The notes below the pieces were generated by a model. That model had not been told where the DNA came from. It saw only the letters and a list, made by a program, of their open reading frames with translations, and searched no databases. A stretch of DNA of 64,000 nt. Origin: Plutella xylostella (lineage: Eukaryota > Arthropoda > Insecta > Lepidoptera > Plutellidae). The stretch covers positions 3,231,501 to 3,295,500 of the forward strand of contig NC_063983.1 in the NCBI RefSeq assembly GCF_932276165.1, given 5' to 3'. Numbering within the stretch: the stretch's first letter is position 1; the number at the start of each line of letters is the position of its first letter. The translations under genes and the position numbers were made by a program. Below are positions 33,883-47,400 of the stretch, in pieces.

Positions 33883-36800
33883 TACTTAATTTTTTTAATT
33901 AAAGAGATTTAATTGGTGCATGAGCAACGATTTGTAAACTCGGCGTCTCGAATGAGCTCTAACTCGGCAAAATACAACTAAAGTCATGACTAACTGTAGT
34001 ACGTAGGTACGTCGCCGTCGTCGTATGTATGATATTCAATATTATAGCGTTTATTAATTAGTAGGATGTTAGTAGGTATATTTTGTGAATGTTTCCTTCA
34101 TTAAACTATTCCAGTTGGCCTACTTGAAGGTACCTAATTAGTAACATAACAGCTTATAGTGTTCGTTATTTCCTATTGCGTTTCAGCGACCTAATTATTG
34201 CGGTTACATCAAAGGAAATCAACATTATCACAGGGCTTTCCGTGTTATATGTATCAATAGGCTTTTGTAAAGTTTACACTGTAAATGAACAACTTCAGGA
34301 AATAATATACCTAATGGAGAAAGATAATAATAAAATATAGATTAGTCGGTTTTATCTGGTTAAAGTTTATGAATAATATAAATAATAATAACAGTATATT
34401 CAGCGGCGAGAATATTACTTTTCTAATCGAAAAAAGTTAGTTTCAGGAACTGGCTATTTATTTCTGTTAACCCCTGGAACGTCCGAACGCAGAGCGTATC
34501 GGCAACGCAGCGTAGCGTAGCCGCTACTCTCTCCATTTCAATTAGCCACGAGCGTCGTTCGTCTCTGTCCGAGAACGCATTTCTTTTTTAATATTTCCCT
34601 CTGTAGTAAAGGAGATTAATGTTTTGTGTGCTGGGTCGCTAAATTGCCGTATCTTGTGACTGTAAAGAATTTTGAAAATGATATGAAAGAAATATTATCT
34701 CAGTATTACAATAGGTTGGTATTAGGATTGAAGCAATTCGTTTTTTTGTATAAATCATGAACATGTTTGATTTTTGTTTTTTCAACCTCAAATTATTTAA
34801 AAAAACGTTCCTATGCTAGCTTTTACGCTTCAACGCAGTCAATGCGTGTTAAATTAAACAAGTGCGTAAAATATAATGGTAACAAGCTTCGGTATCTTTG
34901 AAGTTCGCAGCAGGCAAAACAAATTGGTGCCAAACAAATAAAACGAGTGATTTAACAAGCGGCTCCCAAACTTTGATCATATTTCACAGTAAATTACGTC
35001 TGGAAAGTTGACTCGTTTATATTTATGATTTGTAGTTCTTGTACGTGCATAGGTATATTATGTATTTCTTACATATGCTGGTCCTGGGAGCCAATTCTCG
35101 ACCTCTCGCCGTTTTGTAATGATACCTCAATAGGTATTTGTTTCAGCATGTGCAACCTACCAGGTTCCATTTTGGCAGAATTGCATAAAGCAATATCAGC
35201 CAGCCAGAAGGGCCCTCATGGAAGAACCGGGCATAAAAACAATTAACCAGCAGTCTGAGACACAATAAAAAAATAGAGAGGTTTGAGAATCGCTGACACC
35301 GCCATATGTGGCCAGGCGCTAGCGCCACTGGGCGCTGAAATTAAAGTTTTTGTCTAACGCCATTTTTTAGCAAAACTCGGCCACATGCACAATGCACATG
35401 TTACATCTTTGAATGTAAGTCAGGGATATGTCAGAGATATGTATCATTTTTATCTGGATTTTCTGGTAATTTATATGTTTTTTGTTAAGTAAGTTTGGTT
35501 AGTAATATTTAAACAAGTAAGTACCTACTTACTACATATTTATGTAGGTAGTCTTTCTTAATTCTTCTTATGTTTTATGTTTTATCTCTGTTCTGACATG
35601 TAAATAATTATGTCACACGCACTCACGCCTTGTACTAATGTACTCCCTTGCGGGGTAGGCAGAGGTGCATTGCTGCACCCACTTTTCGCCAGAGTGTTAT
35701 GTTAGTCCCAATGTAATAGGGGGCGGGCCTATTGCCATTTTACGGGCACATCCAAGACCTGAGAACAAATATCTGTCTTTAAACAAATATCTGTGTTTAA
35801 ACAAATATCTGTATAATAATTATGTATTTATGAATAAATGAGTATTTCAGTATTAAACCACCCTGTTGTGTAATAAATATGTAATTTCGACTTTCCAGGT
35901 TAAATGTACCTGAAAATACGAAATTTGAATTTGAAGAAAATAAATAAGAAATAAGTACGATCAATGATTCCTGCTAAAAGCAGTAAGCATAAAATAGTAC
36001 ATATAAATAAATGCTAAATCGACCCACTGAAAAAACCTCACTGATCGAATCTTTTCTCGTCATCCGATTCCCGCCCGTATACCAGATTTACAGTGCAAAT
36101 GTTTAATGTGCATTCAGAAAGGAATTCTGCTGGATCTATGTATTTTATTTTCCACGCTGAATCCGAGTTGACTCTATAAGCTCGGACGCGTTGAGCGTGT
36201 AAATTTATTCATGGAATTGAAGCAATACATTGATAGGGAAATATCGAGCTCCGGGCATGTTACATGCGTCCTACTGTCCCGCTTGCAGAGAATATGGAAA
36301 ATGCATTCCATAATCTTGTATTCGGTAAAGGAATTCTGGTGTAAAAACACCAAAACTGTCATTGGATGTGGATGACTGGACTACGAACACAGGCATTACG
36401 TATTAGGCAGTGGACTATTTATGGATATTATTTGTTGTGTGTGATAACGTCATAAAATATGACAATGACATATGCACAACTGCACAAGTGTAGGTGCAGG
36501 AAGAGTAGGTAAGTACCTAACCATTTTATTTAAATTAAATTGTCTTCATAAGTTTCAGATAGACCTAGCACATAACATTGGCTTTACGAAGAATCGAAGA
36601 AATAACTCAAAAAAGTTCTGGCACCAGTCTATGTACTTCAAGTGCCTATCTATCAAGTTAGAGTTTCAAGTGGGCCTTTAATCGTATCGCAGCTCACAGG
36701 GGCGAGACGAAGTCACTTCATTTCTTCAGGTAAGCGAAAATGCTAACAAGAAAGGTTGTTAGCATTTTTAAATGTTGCGATGGAGTTTGGATACTTTTTG

Positions 36801-38322
36801 TTCATCTGATACTGGTACTGGCTGTTTTTTAAAATAAAAATATGAAAAGAAAGATGAAACTTCGCTTTAGTTTAAAACTTTTTGTTTATTCAACTCGGTG
36901 AAGAAAAAATATTATTTTATTAAATCAGTCTAAAGTTTAACTGCATTGTTAGCTGGTGACAGATGTTTAGACCTCACAAAAGCGCAATCCAAAACAAAAT
37001 TATATGAAATTCCTTCACTCCTATATATTTTCTTTTTCTGTTTTCATAATGGCTTTTATAGAGAAAACAGCCCGGGCTTTTATTTAAATGTAATGATACA
37101 GTTTACTCTCGCGGTGGCAGCGCTGGACGCGTCGCATAAAACCTGCAACTTCAGCAGAAAACACTCGTAAATTTCACTTTGTACCAGTCGTGCTGGTGCC
37201 TACTCGTACTTCTGCAAACTTTGCAGGGTGGCTGTTAACGATGGGCTAAGTAATATTAAATTTACGTTTTGAAATATTAACTCCTGTATTAAAGGACTTA
37301 CGAATGGTTTGTAGATGGTTTGTAAATAGGCGGGAAATTTCGACGATCGACGAAAATAGTGTTTTCGAAGATTTAAAAAACCTTTGTAAGATCTAGGAAA
37401 ATTGGGGTCAGTACTTACTGTTAATTGATATAATTTTTCATAACTGAAATATAAGTGTTTATGTGTACTTACTGTACCTATAAATTTCTTCAATTAAAAC
37501 TTCAGAAGCAGATTTCATAAAATATCTGTGCTCGAAAAAGTCACCATCTGGTAACAAATTAAAAACTTTTCTTATGCAGAATTAATTAATGACTAACGAG
37601 CTCAATAGGGTTCATCAGGCGGAAGCGTTGGAGGGAGACGGTGATATGTAAATGAGTAGGGAGAGAAAGGGAGGGGTGTACCGCCTGGAGTTGAATCAAT
37701 TTATGCTGGTCCATTTAGTAAAGCGTCAATTTGACGCGGGAAAGGTCGTGTGCACGGGGCTTTATTTTGTGGCGGGAAAAAGCACGCCTCTCGTAAAAAC
37801 TTACGCGCGCTCTTTTTAGTGGACATTTTTAAAGTGAACAATATATAGAAATATATAGTATAAGTTGAGTGAGGATCTGAATTTAGACCTGCATATAGAT
37901 TAGGTATTGAATTTTTCAGTTATATTTTTTATGTGACATTAAAATTAACTACAAGTGCAGTGATTATGTGATTCACAGTGCGTGCATGGCTATTAATACA
38001 GAAGGGGACGATAGGCCACATTATAGGTACTTACACAACACATAATAAAGATAAGAGATGTCTGAGAGTTTGCTTTGAAGTGATACACAAGATGAGAGCA
38101 TCCTAAAATAACTATGAGCATTCTTGATAGTGATAACTTATGCATGCATAGAGCTAGGCTGAAGAAACTATTTAATATCTAGGTAATATTATCTTAATAG
38201 AATACAACATAATATAACACCATGCAAACGCATACTAAATAAAATAAACTTATTTTTACACAAAAAAGCAGCTACATTTGTAAAACAAAATTTGAAGCTT
38301 TTTAGATGTTCTCTGCTAACTA
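33883..38322. other. Gene-poor spacer
   Basis: AT-rich DNA without a convincing exon. It contains the SINE relics at 35630-35820 and a slightly GC-richer patch at 34475-34590 that could be a promoter or first untranslated exon of the RECK-like gene, but nothing in the sequence proves this. Short open frames here look random. Confidence 0.5.
35630..35820 (-). repeat. Composite SINE relics
   Basis: 35635-35745 matches the body of a second lepidopteran SINE-like family (CCCTTGCGGGGTAGGCAG, TGCACCCACTTTTCGCC, CAATGTAATAGGGGGCG). It runs directly into 35751-35818, which matches the body of the tRNA-derived SINE (AACAAATATCTGTCTTTAAA) with that phrase repeated. Either one inserted in the other, or this is a chimeric retroposon. 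Confidence 0.6.
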
Positions 38323-38324
38323 TA

Positions 38325-39797
38325 CAGGGTGTTAACTAGAATGCGTTTGAGCGGGAAATGGGGGTTAGTATTAGTCTAACCAAGCACGTTTCTAAGAAAA
38401 GAAACATCAGAATCTCAAATATTTATGTTTAAAGTCTAAAGTAAAGTGGAAAGTTTTACCTTAATCAAAAACATGGTCACCCTACACAAACACATAACCA
38501 ATGAGACATTTGATTGCAAAAGAACACACACTTTAAATTTGTTATCAACTTCACTTTTCATAATTTATTTGATGTAACTATGATTGTAATTAATTACACA
38601 GTAGGTAATAACAATTATTAAATAAAATTGAAATTATTCATGGTGATTAATGACATACTAATCAACAATTACCAATTACCAGCTGATGTGCATAAAGTTT
38701 CATAGATCGTACAGAATATAATTTATGACTTTCTAGGAGCTCAGAACAATAATTAAACCTTTTTACTCAGAATAAGGTAAGCGTTTAGTATTCACCCTTT
38801 ATACTCACCACATTTTATTTTTCTTTTATTACCTAAAGATGCGTACAGACCGGCCCATCGAACGCCCACCGATGGACATTTATCATACATAATACAGGGG
38901 CAGATTGAGCAACGAAGGTCAACAAAACCCGTTCGTTGGCGTTCGTTTGGCCGGTCTGTACGCAGCTAAAGATAAAAGACCACAATGCATAACAGGATGA
39001 TAACAGGGTCTACTTCAATGACGAATTGGTTTACTTACACTCGCTCATCTCGATTTGTGTTGTGTACTTGCGATTGAGACGTCTTTGATGACGAATAGTA
39101 CGGAAATCCTCATAATAAGTATGGCCTCACTTTGAATACCAGTAGAATAATAACAATCTCGCGTATCATAACCATCGAGTATTTATGATAGTCATTACCT
39201 TCTCTGTGGATCTAGTCTGTCAGTCAGTCATTGTTGTTTACTTGTTTACAATCATTTTTTACAATTATTACCTAAAAGGGAAAAGGTACCTACAATTCTA
39301 TCTTTTGATTACCAAGCCTTGTTCCTCATCTCGTTTTATGTTGTGCTGTGCTGTGAATACGTGTGACCTATGTTATGAAGCATAAAATGAAACTGTTCTG
39401 TATTCACAAAAGATAATTATTATTGTGTATCAATAAAGTGATACTTATGGAGTAAAATGAAATGTCTACAATGGATTGGGTACTTTGAGTACCCAAAATC
39501 TCGGTAGGTACCTTGACGATGTGGCTCCAAGTGTGGTGCTGATGCACGCATACTTTTTTATTGACATTGGCTTTGATTTTTTTGGCCTTGACCTTGGCTT
39601 TCAAGTTCATGGTCATTCTGTCAAACGTACCTAAACATGAATAGGGTGACTATGAAATTTTAAAATGAACTAAATAAAACTGTTTTATGTTGGTCAGCTT
39701 AAAGCAAATAAAATACGTTTTTTAATGTCTTATCGTGTTCAGTATCATCAGCTGTATCTACCATTTCCCGCTCCAACGCAATTAAGTTAACACCCTG
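38325..39797. mobile_element. TA-flanked CAGGGTGTTAAC element
   Basis: The ends CAGGGTGTTAACTAGAATGC and, inverted, CAGGGTGTTAACTTAATTGC are continued by GCGGGAAATGG on both sides, a ~38-bp terminal inverted repeat with few mismatches. TA flanks both ends. Length is 1473 bp, including the insertion at 38839-38966. No transposase frame is evident. Ends and target fit a Tc1/mariner-type non-autonomous element. Confidence 0.78.
38839..38966. mobile_element. Nested palindromic MITE with GCGTACAGACCGGCC ends
   Basis: GCGTACAGACCGGCC at the left pairs with GGCCGGTCTGTACGC at the right, and ATCGAACGCC with GGCGTTCGTT further in. It is flanked by TAAAG on both sides (38834-38838 and 38967-38971). 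Length is 128 bp. It is inserted in the 38325-39797 element. Confidence 0.75.
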
Positions 39798-40804
39798 TAC
39801 ATGTATAAAATTTCCTGGTAGGGATCTTATTCGTAGTTTATTTTATCATTTTAATCTGTTATGTTCGTACAAATTATATCTATTAAAAATATAACAACAT
39901 AGGATAAGAGTATCTTTACATATTATTATAATATTTGAAAAGTTGCTCCAATTATAACCAGAATTTTATCGTCGTGTTGTGCGTCTCAGATTTCTCTATT
40001 TCCTTCCGAAGATGTAATTATCAGCTGTGTGTGGTGACAGCCGCCACCCCCTCGTCACACCCTCACATGTGTGTGTAAACTGATACTCTCATAGGACCTG
40101 ACCTAAAAAGCTAGACAAGAACCTAATAAACCTGACAGGAAAAATATAATAATAAGTATAAATAATTATATTTATGTAAAACTGAAAAAAATATGAAACG
40201 AAAATTCGTCTCTATTTTTAAGAGATCATGCAAATAGTTCGATTTTTGTGGCGCTAACGTGTATTTTATGAATTTGTCAATTTTTCCCTTATCCATAATT
40301 CATCATTATCCTTTTCCTTTAGTGTGAGGGTGATGGTGATAGAAGTTACAGAATAGCATAGCTACGTTATTACCTAATCATCTAAATGAATGTCATATTA
40401 TCTCAGTTTCTGATTGTTTTTTTTTTATTTAAGGGCCCGTACAGGGTGACGTGCCGCGCCAATTTTGGGTTTTCAATGCTTTTCACACAGCACACGCAGT
40501 GACACGCACACATGTAAGTTTGCACAGTGGGTCGATAAACTTTTACTCGGCAACTTTATTGACAATTATGTTCAAGTACATTTTGGGTGATTTTAGGGTA
40601 AGTAAGTATAATTCTTACTTACACTGGTAGGCACCAGGAAAGAGTAGAAATTAATAGGGGTGCCACTTTACTCTATACTCGGAACCCGATTAGCTTTCTC
40701 AAACAAATGTGGTATTTACTTGTAGAAAGGTAACTACAAGTATTAAAGTGTAGATAATAAGTTTCGGGCATCCTCCAGCCAACTGAACCCCGACGACAAA
40801 GCAA

Positions 40805-40950
40805 AGTAAATACATAGTGTCGCAAAAGGGCTATACTAAGCCAAAAGGGGATGACTCAAGGAGTCATTCTGGACAACTTTTGTTCTACGAGATTGGCAAA
40901 TTCGCGAAAAAAAATATTCGTTTTCCATGGTAAAAAGTCACATGTCCAAC
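40805..40950 (+). repeat. Relic of a TA-type element
   Basis: GTCGCAAAAGGGCTATACTA, GGGATGACTCAAGGAGTCAT and GACAACTTTTGTTCTACGAG form a phrase known from high-copy lepidopteran mariner-like repeats; the start resembles the 27045 MITE. No right end was found. The rest of 39800-41310 shows nothing I can name. Confidence 0.45.
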
Positions 40951-41310
40951 AAAGTTTCTATTTTGATGTATGAGGTATTGTTAGAAGCGTATTGATGGCG
41001 CGATGGTTATAGGCTATGTGACGTTCCATTAAAATGTACATAGCGCCCTCTAGAGGACATAACGTGATGATCGAAAAAATAATAATTCAACTTTGCCGTG
41101 TAAGGTATCAAATGAAAGGGCTTGATTTTCACATTACAAAAATATGCATATTGAAGGTATTTAAATAACAACACCAAAATTATTGAAATAAAAAATGATT
41201 ATGAACTACTGACGTAAAATTTCATAAAATAAAAACAACTAAAAAGTTACAAATAAAAAAATACAATTATAAACAAACGAAAAACCCGACTGTACGCTAA
41301 AAACATGAAA

Positions 41311-41455
41311 ACAAGTCCCAATGTTAATGGAAAGTATCGCAGGCGGGGAACAACTTGACCGCCACTCAAGGCCGTTTTCTAAGTAACATTCAGCTAAATG
41401 GTGAACCCTCTGCTGGTCCCCGCCTACGATACTTTCCATTAACATTGGGACTTGT
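41311..41455. repeat. Foldback repeat with 41-bp arms
   Basis: The arm at 41311-41351 and the inverted arm at 41415-41455 agree at about 39 of 41 positions (ACAAGTCCCAATGTTAATGG, AAAGTATCG.AGGCGGGGA). The spacer is about 63 bp. It abuts the element relic that follows. Confidence 0.85.
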
Positions 41456-42045
41456 CAAGAAAACTCAACAGGGGTTTCCATACTAAAGTGAACAGGACTG
41501 AAAACCATCACACTTTTTACGTTTAAATTGCGCTAATTTTGTTAGTTTTTCTGTTGAATTTTGTCCACCTTTTCTGATTGTTTTGGCCATATCTTGGTGA
41601 TACCTAAATCGATTTGATATTGAAATATCTCATTTGAAAGCTTATAAGTTGACAATGTTTTTAAGCCGAAGTGCACAAAAAATTGTTGTATGAAATTCTT
41701 TTTTAATTTAACTTATTTCTTTTTAGGTTTTGAATATTTTTAAAAAATGTTTATCTATTTTGAGGTATTGTGTCTAATTTAAGTCAAATAATGCACATTT
41801 GATCATTTTAATAAGTTTATTAAGATGTTACTAATTCAAAACAAACAAAAAAAGTATTGAAATATGGCTAGTTTTTTATTTTCGGTTTTAAACATGAAAT
41901 TTTGGCAAAAATTCAAAAAATCTTTAAATATTAAATATCTTAGAAATGGTTAAGTTTCGGATAATGCATTATAGGGTATAATCGACTGGAAATGCCTTCC
42001 TCTATCACCTCCTGAAAGGATCAGGTCTACTTACCAATAACCCTG
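41456..42045. mobile_element. Relic of the nested 8420-11362 element family
   Basis: The sequence is a reverse-orientation counterpart of about 10411-11147: TGGCCATATCTTGGTGATAC, CTAAATCGATTTGATATTGA, TTAGAAATGGTTAAGTTTCG and the end AGGTCTACTTACCAATAACC. The same CCCTG/TA right end is kept at 42041-42047. The left end is not found. Many substitutions show it is a different, older copy. Confidence 0.75.
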
Positions 42046-42129
42046 TATACCGCTTTTTCAATACCTTTAAGTACATTTTTTGGTAGCAGCATAATATTTT
42101 TACTTAATTTTAGGGTTTCGAACGTCAAA

Positions 42130-42310
42130 AGAAAAAAAGCAACCGTTATAGGATCTCTTTGTTGTCCGTCTGTCTGACTGACTGTCTGTCACCGCCCTTT
42201 TTCTCAGAAACGGGTAAAGATATCAAGCTGATATTTCGCATAGATGGGGAGTACCCCAAAAAAAATATTATGGTACTCCCTGTCCCACACAAGTAAATTG
42301 GGGCTTATAT
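42130..42310 (+). repeat. Dispersed insect repeat fragment
   Basis: GGATCTCTTTGTTGTCCGTC with CTGTCTGTC repeats, then TTTTCTCAGAAACGGGT and TATCAAGCTGATATTTCGCA, is a phrase order I recognise from a widespread insect retroposon. It is followed by a small inverted pair around GGGAGTACC/GGTACTCCC (42246-42280). Confidence 0.5.
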
Positions 42311-44335
42311 TTTTTCCAGTTATTTTGATGTGTATCCTTTTTTTCTTTGTTGTTTTGTATAAGTATGTGTTTCTTTTCTTTAAATCTGTATTTTTTTTGT
42401 TGTTGCTGTCTATGTGTCGAATAAATGTATCTTTATCTTCAAATCTACTGTCTATAGAAGAAATTCCGTCATTGACAATTTTACGTTACGAATTTATTTT
42501 TATTTATTTTATTTTTATTTTTACATTTTGTTAACAAATAATTATTACTTATGAACACATAACAACTTGATGCCATTAACAGAATGAACTTAGTAAACCC
42601 AGTAAACCTAACACATCCAGAGGAAAAATAAAATCTCTTTCTCTCTCTCTGAAAAACATACTTAATAGCCTAAACTCGATGCTTTTAGCTATTAACATCT
42701 TTGAAATAAAATTGAGCCACCACCGTGTTACTGCCCTCATCAGATCCTCACGAGACCATACCTCAACCAGCACCAAGAGACTGTATTTTTGATCCCTAAC
42801 CTAATGTTCGTGCGTATTGTCATCACTTAGATCCATTCGCTATATTCCTGCTCCTCATCAGACCTTTACGAGACTGTAATGTCACGAGAATATTGCACAC
42901 TATCTAATTTAATTTAACGTATTGAATATACTGGAAGAATTATGCTTCCTCAATTTCAAATCAAATTATGTTGGTGTCATAAAAGTTGAAAAAGTGCAAT
43001 GACAACCAATGTGCAGTGATTTTGTATCTGTACACGATAAGATCGCGAGCTGTCAGTGCTGCCTAAACCGACGTGACCCTTCTTTGGAGGCCAGCGGCCA
43101 ACTGAGTCAAACGTCACTTGTGTTTATGATTTTATAACACAGAAAGCCGCCATAGATATTTGTATGAAGATTTGAGGGAAAAAAATTGCTCAAGTTTGGG
43201 ATTAATTTACACAAAATAAGTGTGTGTTTATTGAAAAACAAGGTATTTAGCGCCTAGTCCAAGCCTTTAACTTTATAATATGATAAAAATCATATGAAAA
43301 TTCTTAATAATTACGACAAAGTTGTTACAATACGGGAGTGTGATTTTCTGGTTTTTCGTCATATTCTGAATTTTATTTACAGTTATCCATAATCATTTAC
43401 TTGAATTCGAATCATTCAGCACCTAGCTAGACTCTTCGGCTACCTGTGTGATTTTTTTCAAGGTTGTAGAGCATCGTTTACTACATAATTCTATGACAAT
43501 GCCAACCCTCGATTACCCCTTGCAGACCCTTAACATGGTTCTGTAGTGTTCCGGTCCCAGGATAGTTGGAAGTTTTACCTATTTAAAGTTTTTTTTCTTA
43601 TCTGTATCCCGTAAATCTTTCTCAATAAACTTTAGCTAAAGTTGCATCCACACGGGAATCAGGAAACATTTTTGTTTAACTTCCACGTAACTCTCGTGAT
43701 TTGTGCGAAAACTTTCAGTGAACGTGTGGACTCGACTTTACCCGATTTGCTGACACGTAAACTTTATTTACTCGTAACTCAGACCAAATATGATAAAATT
43801 GATAAACTTGCGCATAAATATTTAAGTTGTAAGGGAATTCGAAATGATGCAGGAATCTTCTATATTATGGTAAAAGTAACTTTCCTCATATATTTTGGAT
43901 ACTCCATATTCACTTCAAAGTAAAGACGTATGTTTAGCTGGCACTATAAAATTTGTTAATGAGATAATTAATAGCCATTGCTCTACATCACTTCTTTGAT
44001 ATCAATCCATGTAAAATATAAGTAGGTAAGATAAGCATAAATAAAAAAAATACTTCCAAATTGTACAAACAGACTTTTAAGACAAAAATATTATTCGGAT
44101 ATTGCGGTAATGCGGTTACATTTCAAGCGGAAAGGAGATGATAAAATAAAACTTGGGCAGATTTCCTGTAAAATAGTTTTATTGATTCTAAATCTGACAG
44201 CGATTAAAAAATATACAAGTAGGTACCTACAGAAGCGTTAGAATTATTTAGTTTTGAACCTATATACCTAGGTTCTGTTAGATAGTTCATTAGTTTAAAT
44301 AAAACTACCTACTAATGCTTGTTTTTCACATACAG
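42311..44335. other. Spacer without recognised genes
   Basis: AT-rich sequence with a T-rich run (42320-42420) and a CT microsatellite near 42635-42650. No exon, RNA gene or complete element was recognised. Confidence 0.5.
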
Positions 44336-44409
44336 ATGGCGACATAACAAGTGCAAAGGGTGATGAACTCTAGTGATATCAGACCAGGCTGCCATGGGGA
44401 AGTGAAGCC

Positions 44410-47400
44410 ATGGGGTCATCTTATGTCAGCAAAACAACCGACGCCGGTGATTGGTGGAGGGCCAAGCTCGTCGTCGTGGTCATATCTTTGACATGCGCGT
44501 ACGCACAGAGTGAGTTGCTGTTGCTATACATTATTACTATATTAATTCCGCCTCATATTCATAAAATAACTTGATTTAAACAAATCCTTATTAGAAAGGA
44601 AGGGTATAAACAAAACACAATACGACGTCGCGTCGTGCCACTCTTTCGCTCTTTCCCATTCAACTCCTACCTAAGGAGATGTTTTCACGACGCGACGTCG
44701 TCGTATCGTGTTCATGTGTATGACGGCTAAGGCTGTGGAAAGGGCTGATAGGTTGTGATCCCAGTAGGCAACCTGTGCACAACTGACTGAGTTAGCGGCC
44801 TATAGCGGCGGTTTAGTATGTCAAGTGTTGTCACAGTGTGCTTATTTTGCGCTAACTCTACGTAATTTGCAGGTGGCAGCATCGTTCTATACTCTCGAGA
44901 AATCATTGATGATTGGATGAGAAGTTCTTAGAATTTTCAATATTTTTATTGTATATAATATCTGACGATCTGCTTAATTTCGACATAGTCACTTTTTTAG
45001 AGTCTGTATGAGAATACATCTCGTCGTGTATATGCACATGCGCATGGATCTATCGTTCACGCACAAGCTCCCATTACCATTGCTAATCAAAGATTACAAT
45101 AAGCGAGAGTCGCTTGGTTTATGCATGCTGGGTGGGGCCCGATGCTGAATACCCGATAGGGTTAGAGGTGTTGTCATTTGTTTTATGCATGATTTATAGT
45201 TGTTTGTTTATCGCACCAATAAAGAAACAAATCTAAAATGGCGGCAGTTATTGTATCTTCCAAATTCTTCTTCATGTTCAATTGTACATTCTACGAGTAT
45301 ATCTCTTAATTATTATAATAATAGTACCTAATGCTATTTTCTAGACGACCAGCTATCATTAGATAGTAACTACTGCCATTTTAACTCCCTTCTTTATTGA
45401 CGCGGATTATACAACCATGTAGGTATGATTTTTGTGTTTGCATGTAGTGTGGTTGTAATGCGGTGGTAAGTACCTATATGAAGTGAATCCCAAAACTCCT
45501 CACAGAGTGTGGACGTTTCTCGCACAAACATTCTTAGCAATATTTCACCGTTATATTATAGGGAAAACAGGCATCTTTTACAATATTTTACGAGGGAAAT
45601 TATAATATCATGTAAGTAGTGAAGTGTATGTACTTAGCATATCTAATTCGCGGCAAGATCAGACAGTGAGGTAGTTTAGGTACGATGTAGTTTATATGCG
45701 CTATAGTTCCAACTTGTACTGCAGAGATGGACCCTGTATAAAAAATTATAATCATAATCTTTCCTTATTACATGTACAGAAACCTGGATAAGTGGGACTT
45801 CAAGGGGCCAACAAATAAAATAGTCCCAATTATAGAGTATATCGTATTCTTCTTTAAAATGTATAGTTTGGCATTGCTAAAATGAAATTTGTGCCTTCAT
45901 AATCGACATAATTCTCATCTTAAAATTTACATTTGCATTCTTAACTTGAAAATATTTCATTGAATGAATATGACTGTTTTATGAAAGTTGGACACGTACA
46001 GAAGAAGAATGAGACGCGTCTAAATCGCATATACTTAACTGATACGTGCGCTCAGTCCTTCCTAGGTCCAATGTCGAGGGTGTGGTTGGAAACTTCGGCC
46101 TCCTGTTAATTGTATATGACACGATTATCCGGTTTATCGCCGGCCTAATGACAGTGTTTCTCTATAGAGAGTGGTCCTATCTCCTAGCTGCTCGCTGCAG
46201 GCCATCCGGGTAACATAATTCTGTGACACTCATAATAAGTTACTCTATGCACTCATAATTGCCGGTTTTCCATTAAAGTTGCACCACCAACGTCGCCTGT
46301 GTTAATTCTGTGATGAGTTTTGTTTATTAAATATTGAGTACCAGTCCACTGGGGAGTAAGGGGAGAACGGGATCAACATCTACCCGTCCCAAATGTCATC
46401 CCCACCTGCACGCGCTGGTGGTTCGTACGAATTGCTGGCGGCGGCTCTGTGGCTCGCGCTGCACAGCCGTGGTGCTCCCTGCTAGATAACGGACGGGGCA
46501 ATGGCGACCGAGCCAATGGCGGGATAACCATTCACCTAGCTATCGCTGGATGAGGCCACGCAGTATAGGCCTTGGGGTGCAAAAGGCCCTTAAAAATTCT
46601 GCAAAGCGTGTCTGTACGCTTGTAAAGTAGCAGCCCTACTAGCAGACTAGGCTACTATGGGCTAATTACTCATATAGCTGAAAATCCATTAAATTACTGA
46701 AACTTTGAGAAGAAATAAACGGACTGATTCTAAACCACAGACTTTTGGCGCGAAAAAACGGACTTTGATTGGCATATGGAATGTGCGAACAATGCGCGAA
46801 GAGAGCAGAGTGCATCAAGTAGCGAAGTACATGACAGAATACCAACTTGATATTATGGGCATCTCAGAGGCAAGATGGAAGGATTTCGGAGAAGAAAGAG
46901 TGGGTGACATGACTCTCCTATACTCCGGCAAACCGGACAAGCATGAAGCAGGAGTAGCATTATTGCTTAGCAGAAATGCCCAGAAGAGTTTATTAGACTG
47001 GAACCCGGTATCTGAGCGCATAATGACAGCCCGCTTTATGTCAAGGGTGAGGAAAATTACGGTTGTCCAATGTTATGCTCCCACTAACAAAGCTGATATG
47101 GCAGAAAAGGAAACTTTTTATAGTCAGTTGAATTCCACATTGAAAGCCATTAAAAAGCAGGATATAGTGATGTGCATGGGTGACTTTAATGCTCAAATAG
47201 GTTGTGACAACAGAGGCATAGAGTCATGGGTAGGAAAACATGCTCTAGGAGATCGATCCGAAAATGGAGATATGCTTGTGGAGCTTTGCTGCGAAAACGA
47301 TTTTGTTATTGGTGGATCAGTGTTCCCGCACAAGAACTGCCATAAGGTGACCTGGGTTTCGCCAGATCGGCGAACAGAAAACCAGATAGATCACTTTATG

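Noticed and set aside
42244..42534. 96-codon frame rich in F, L and I as a membrane protein
   Set aside because: It is a translation of a T-rich run next to a dispersed repeat, without a start context or conserved motif.
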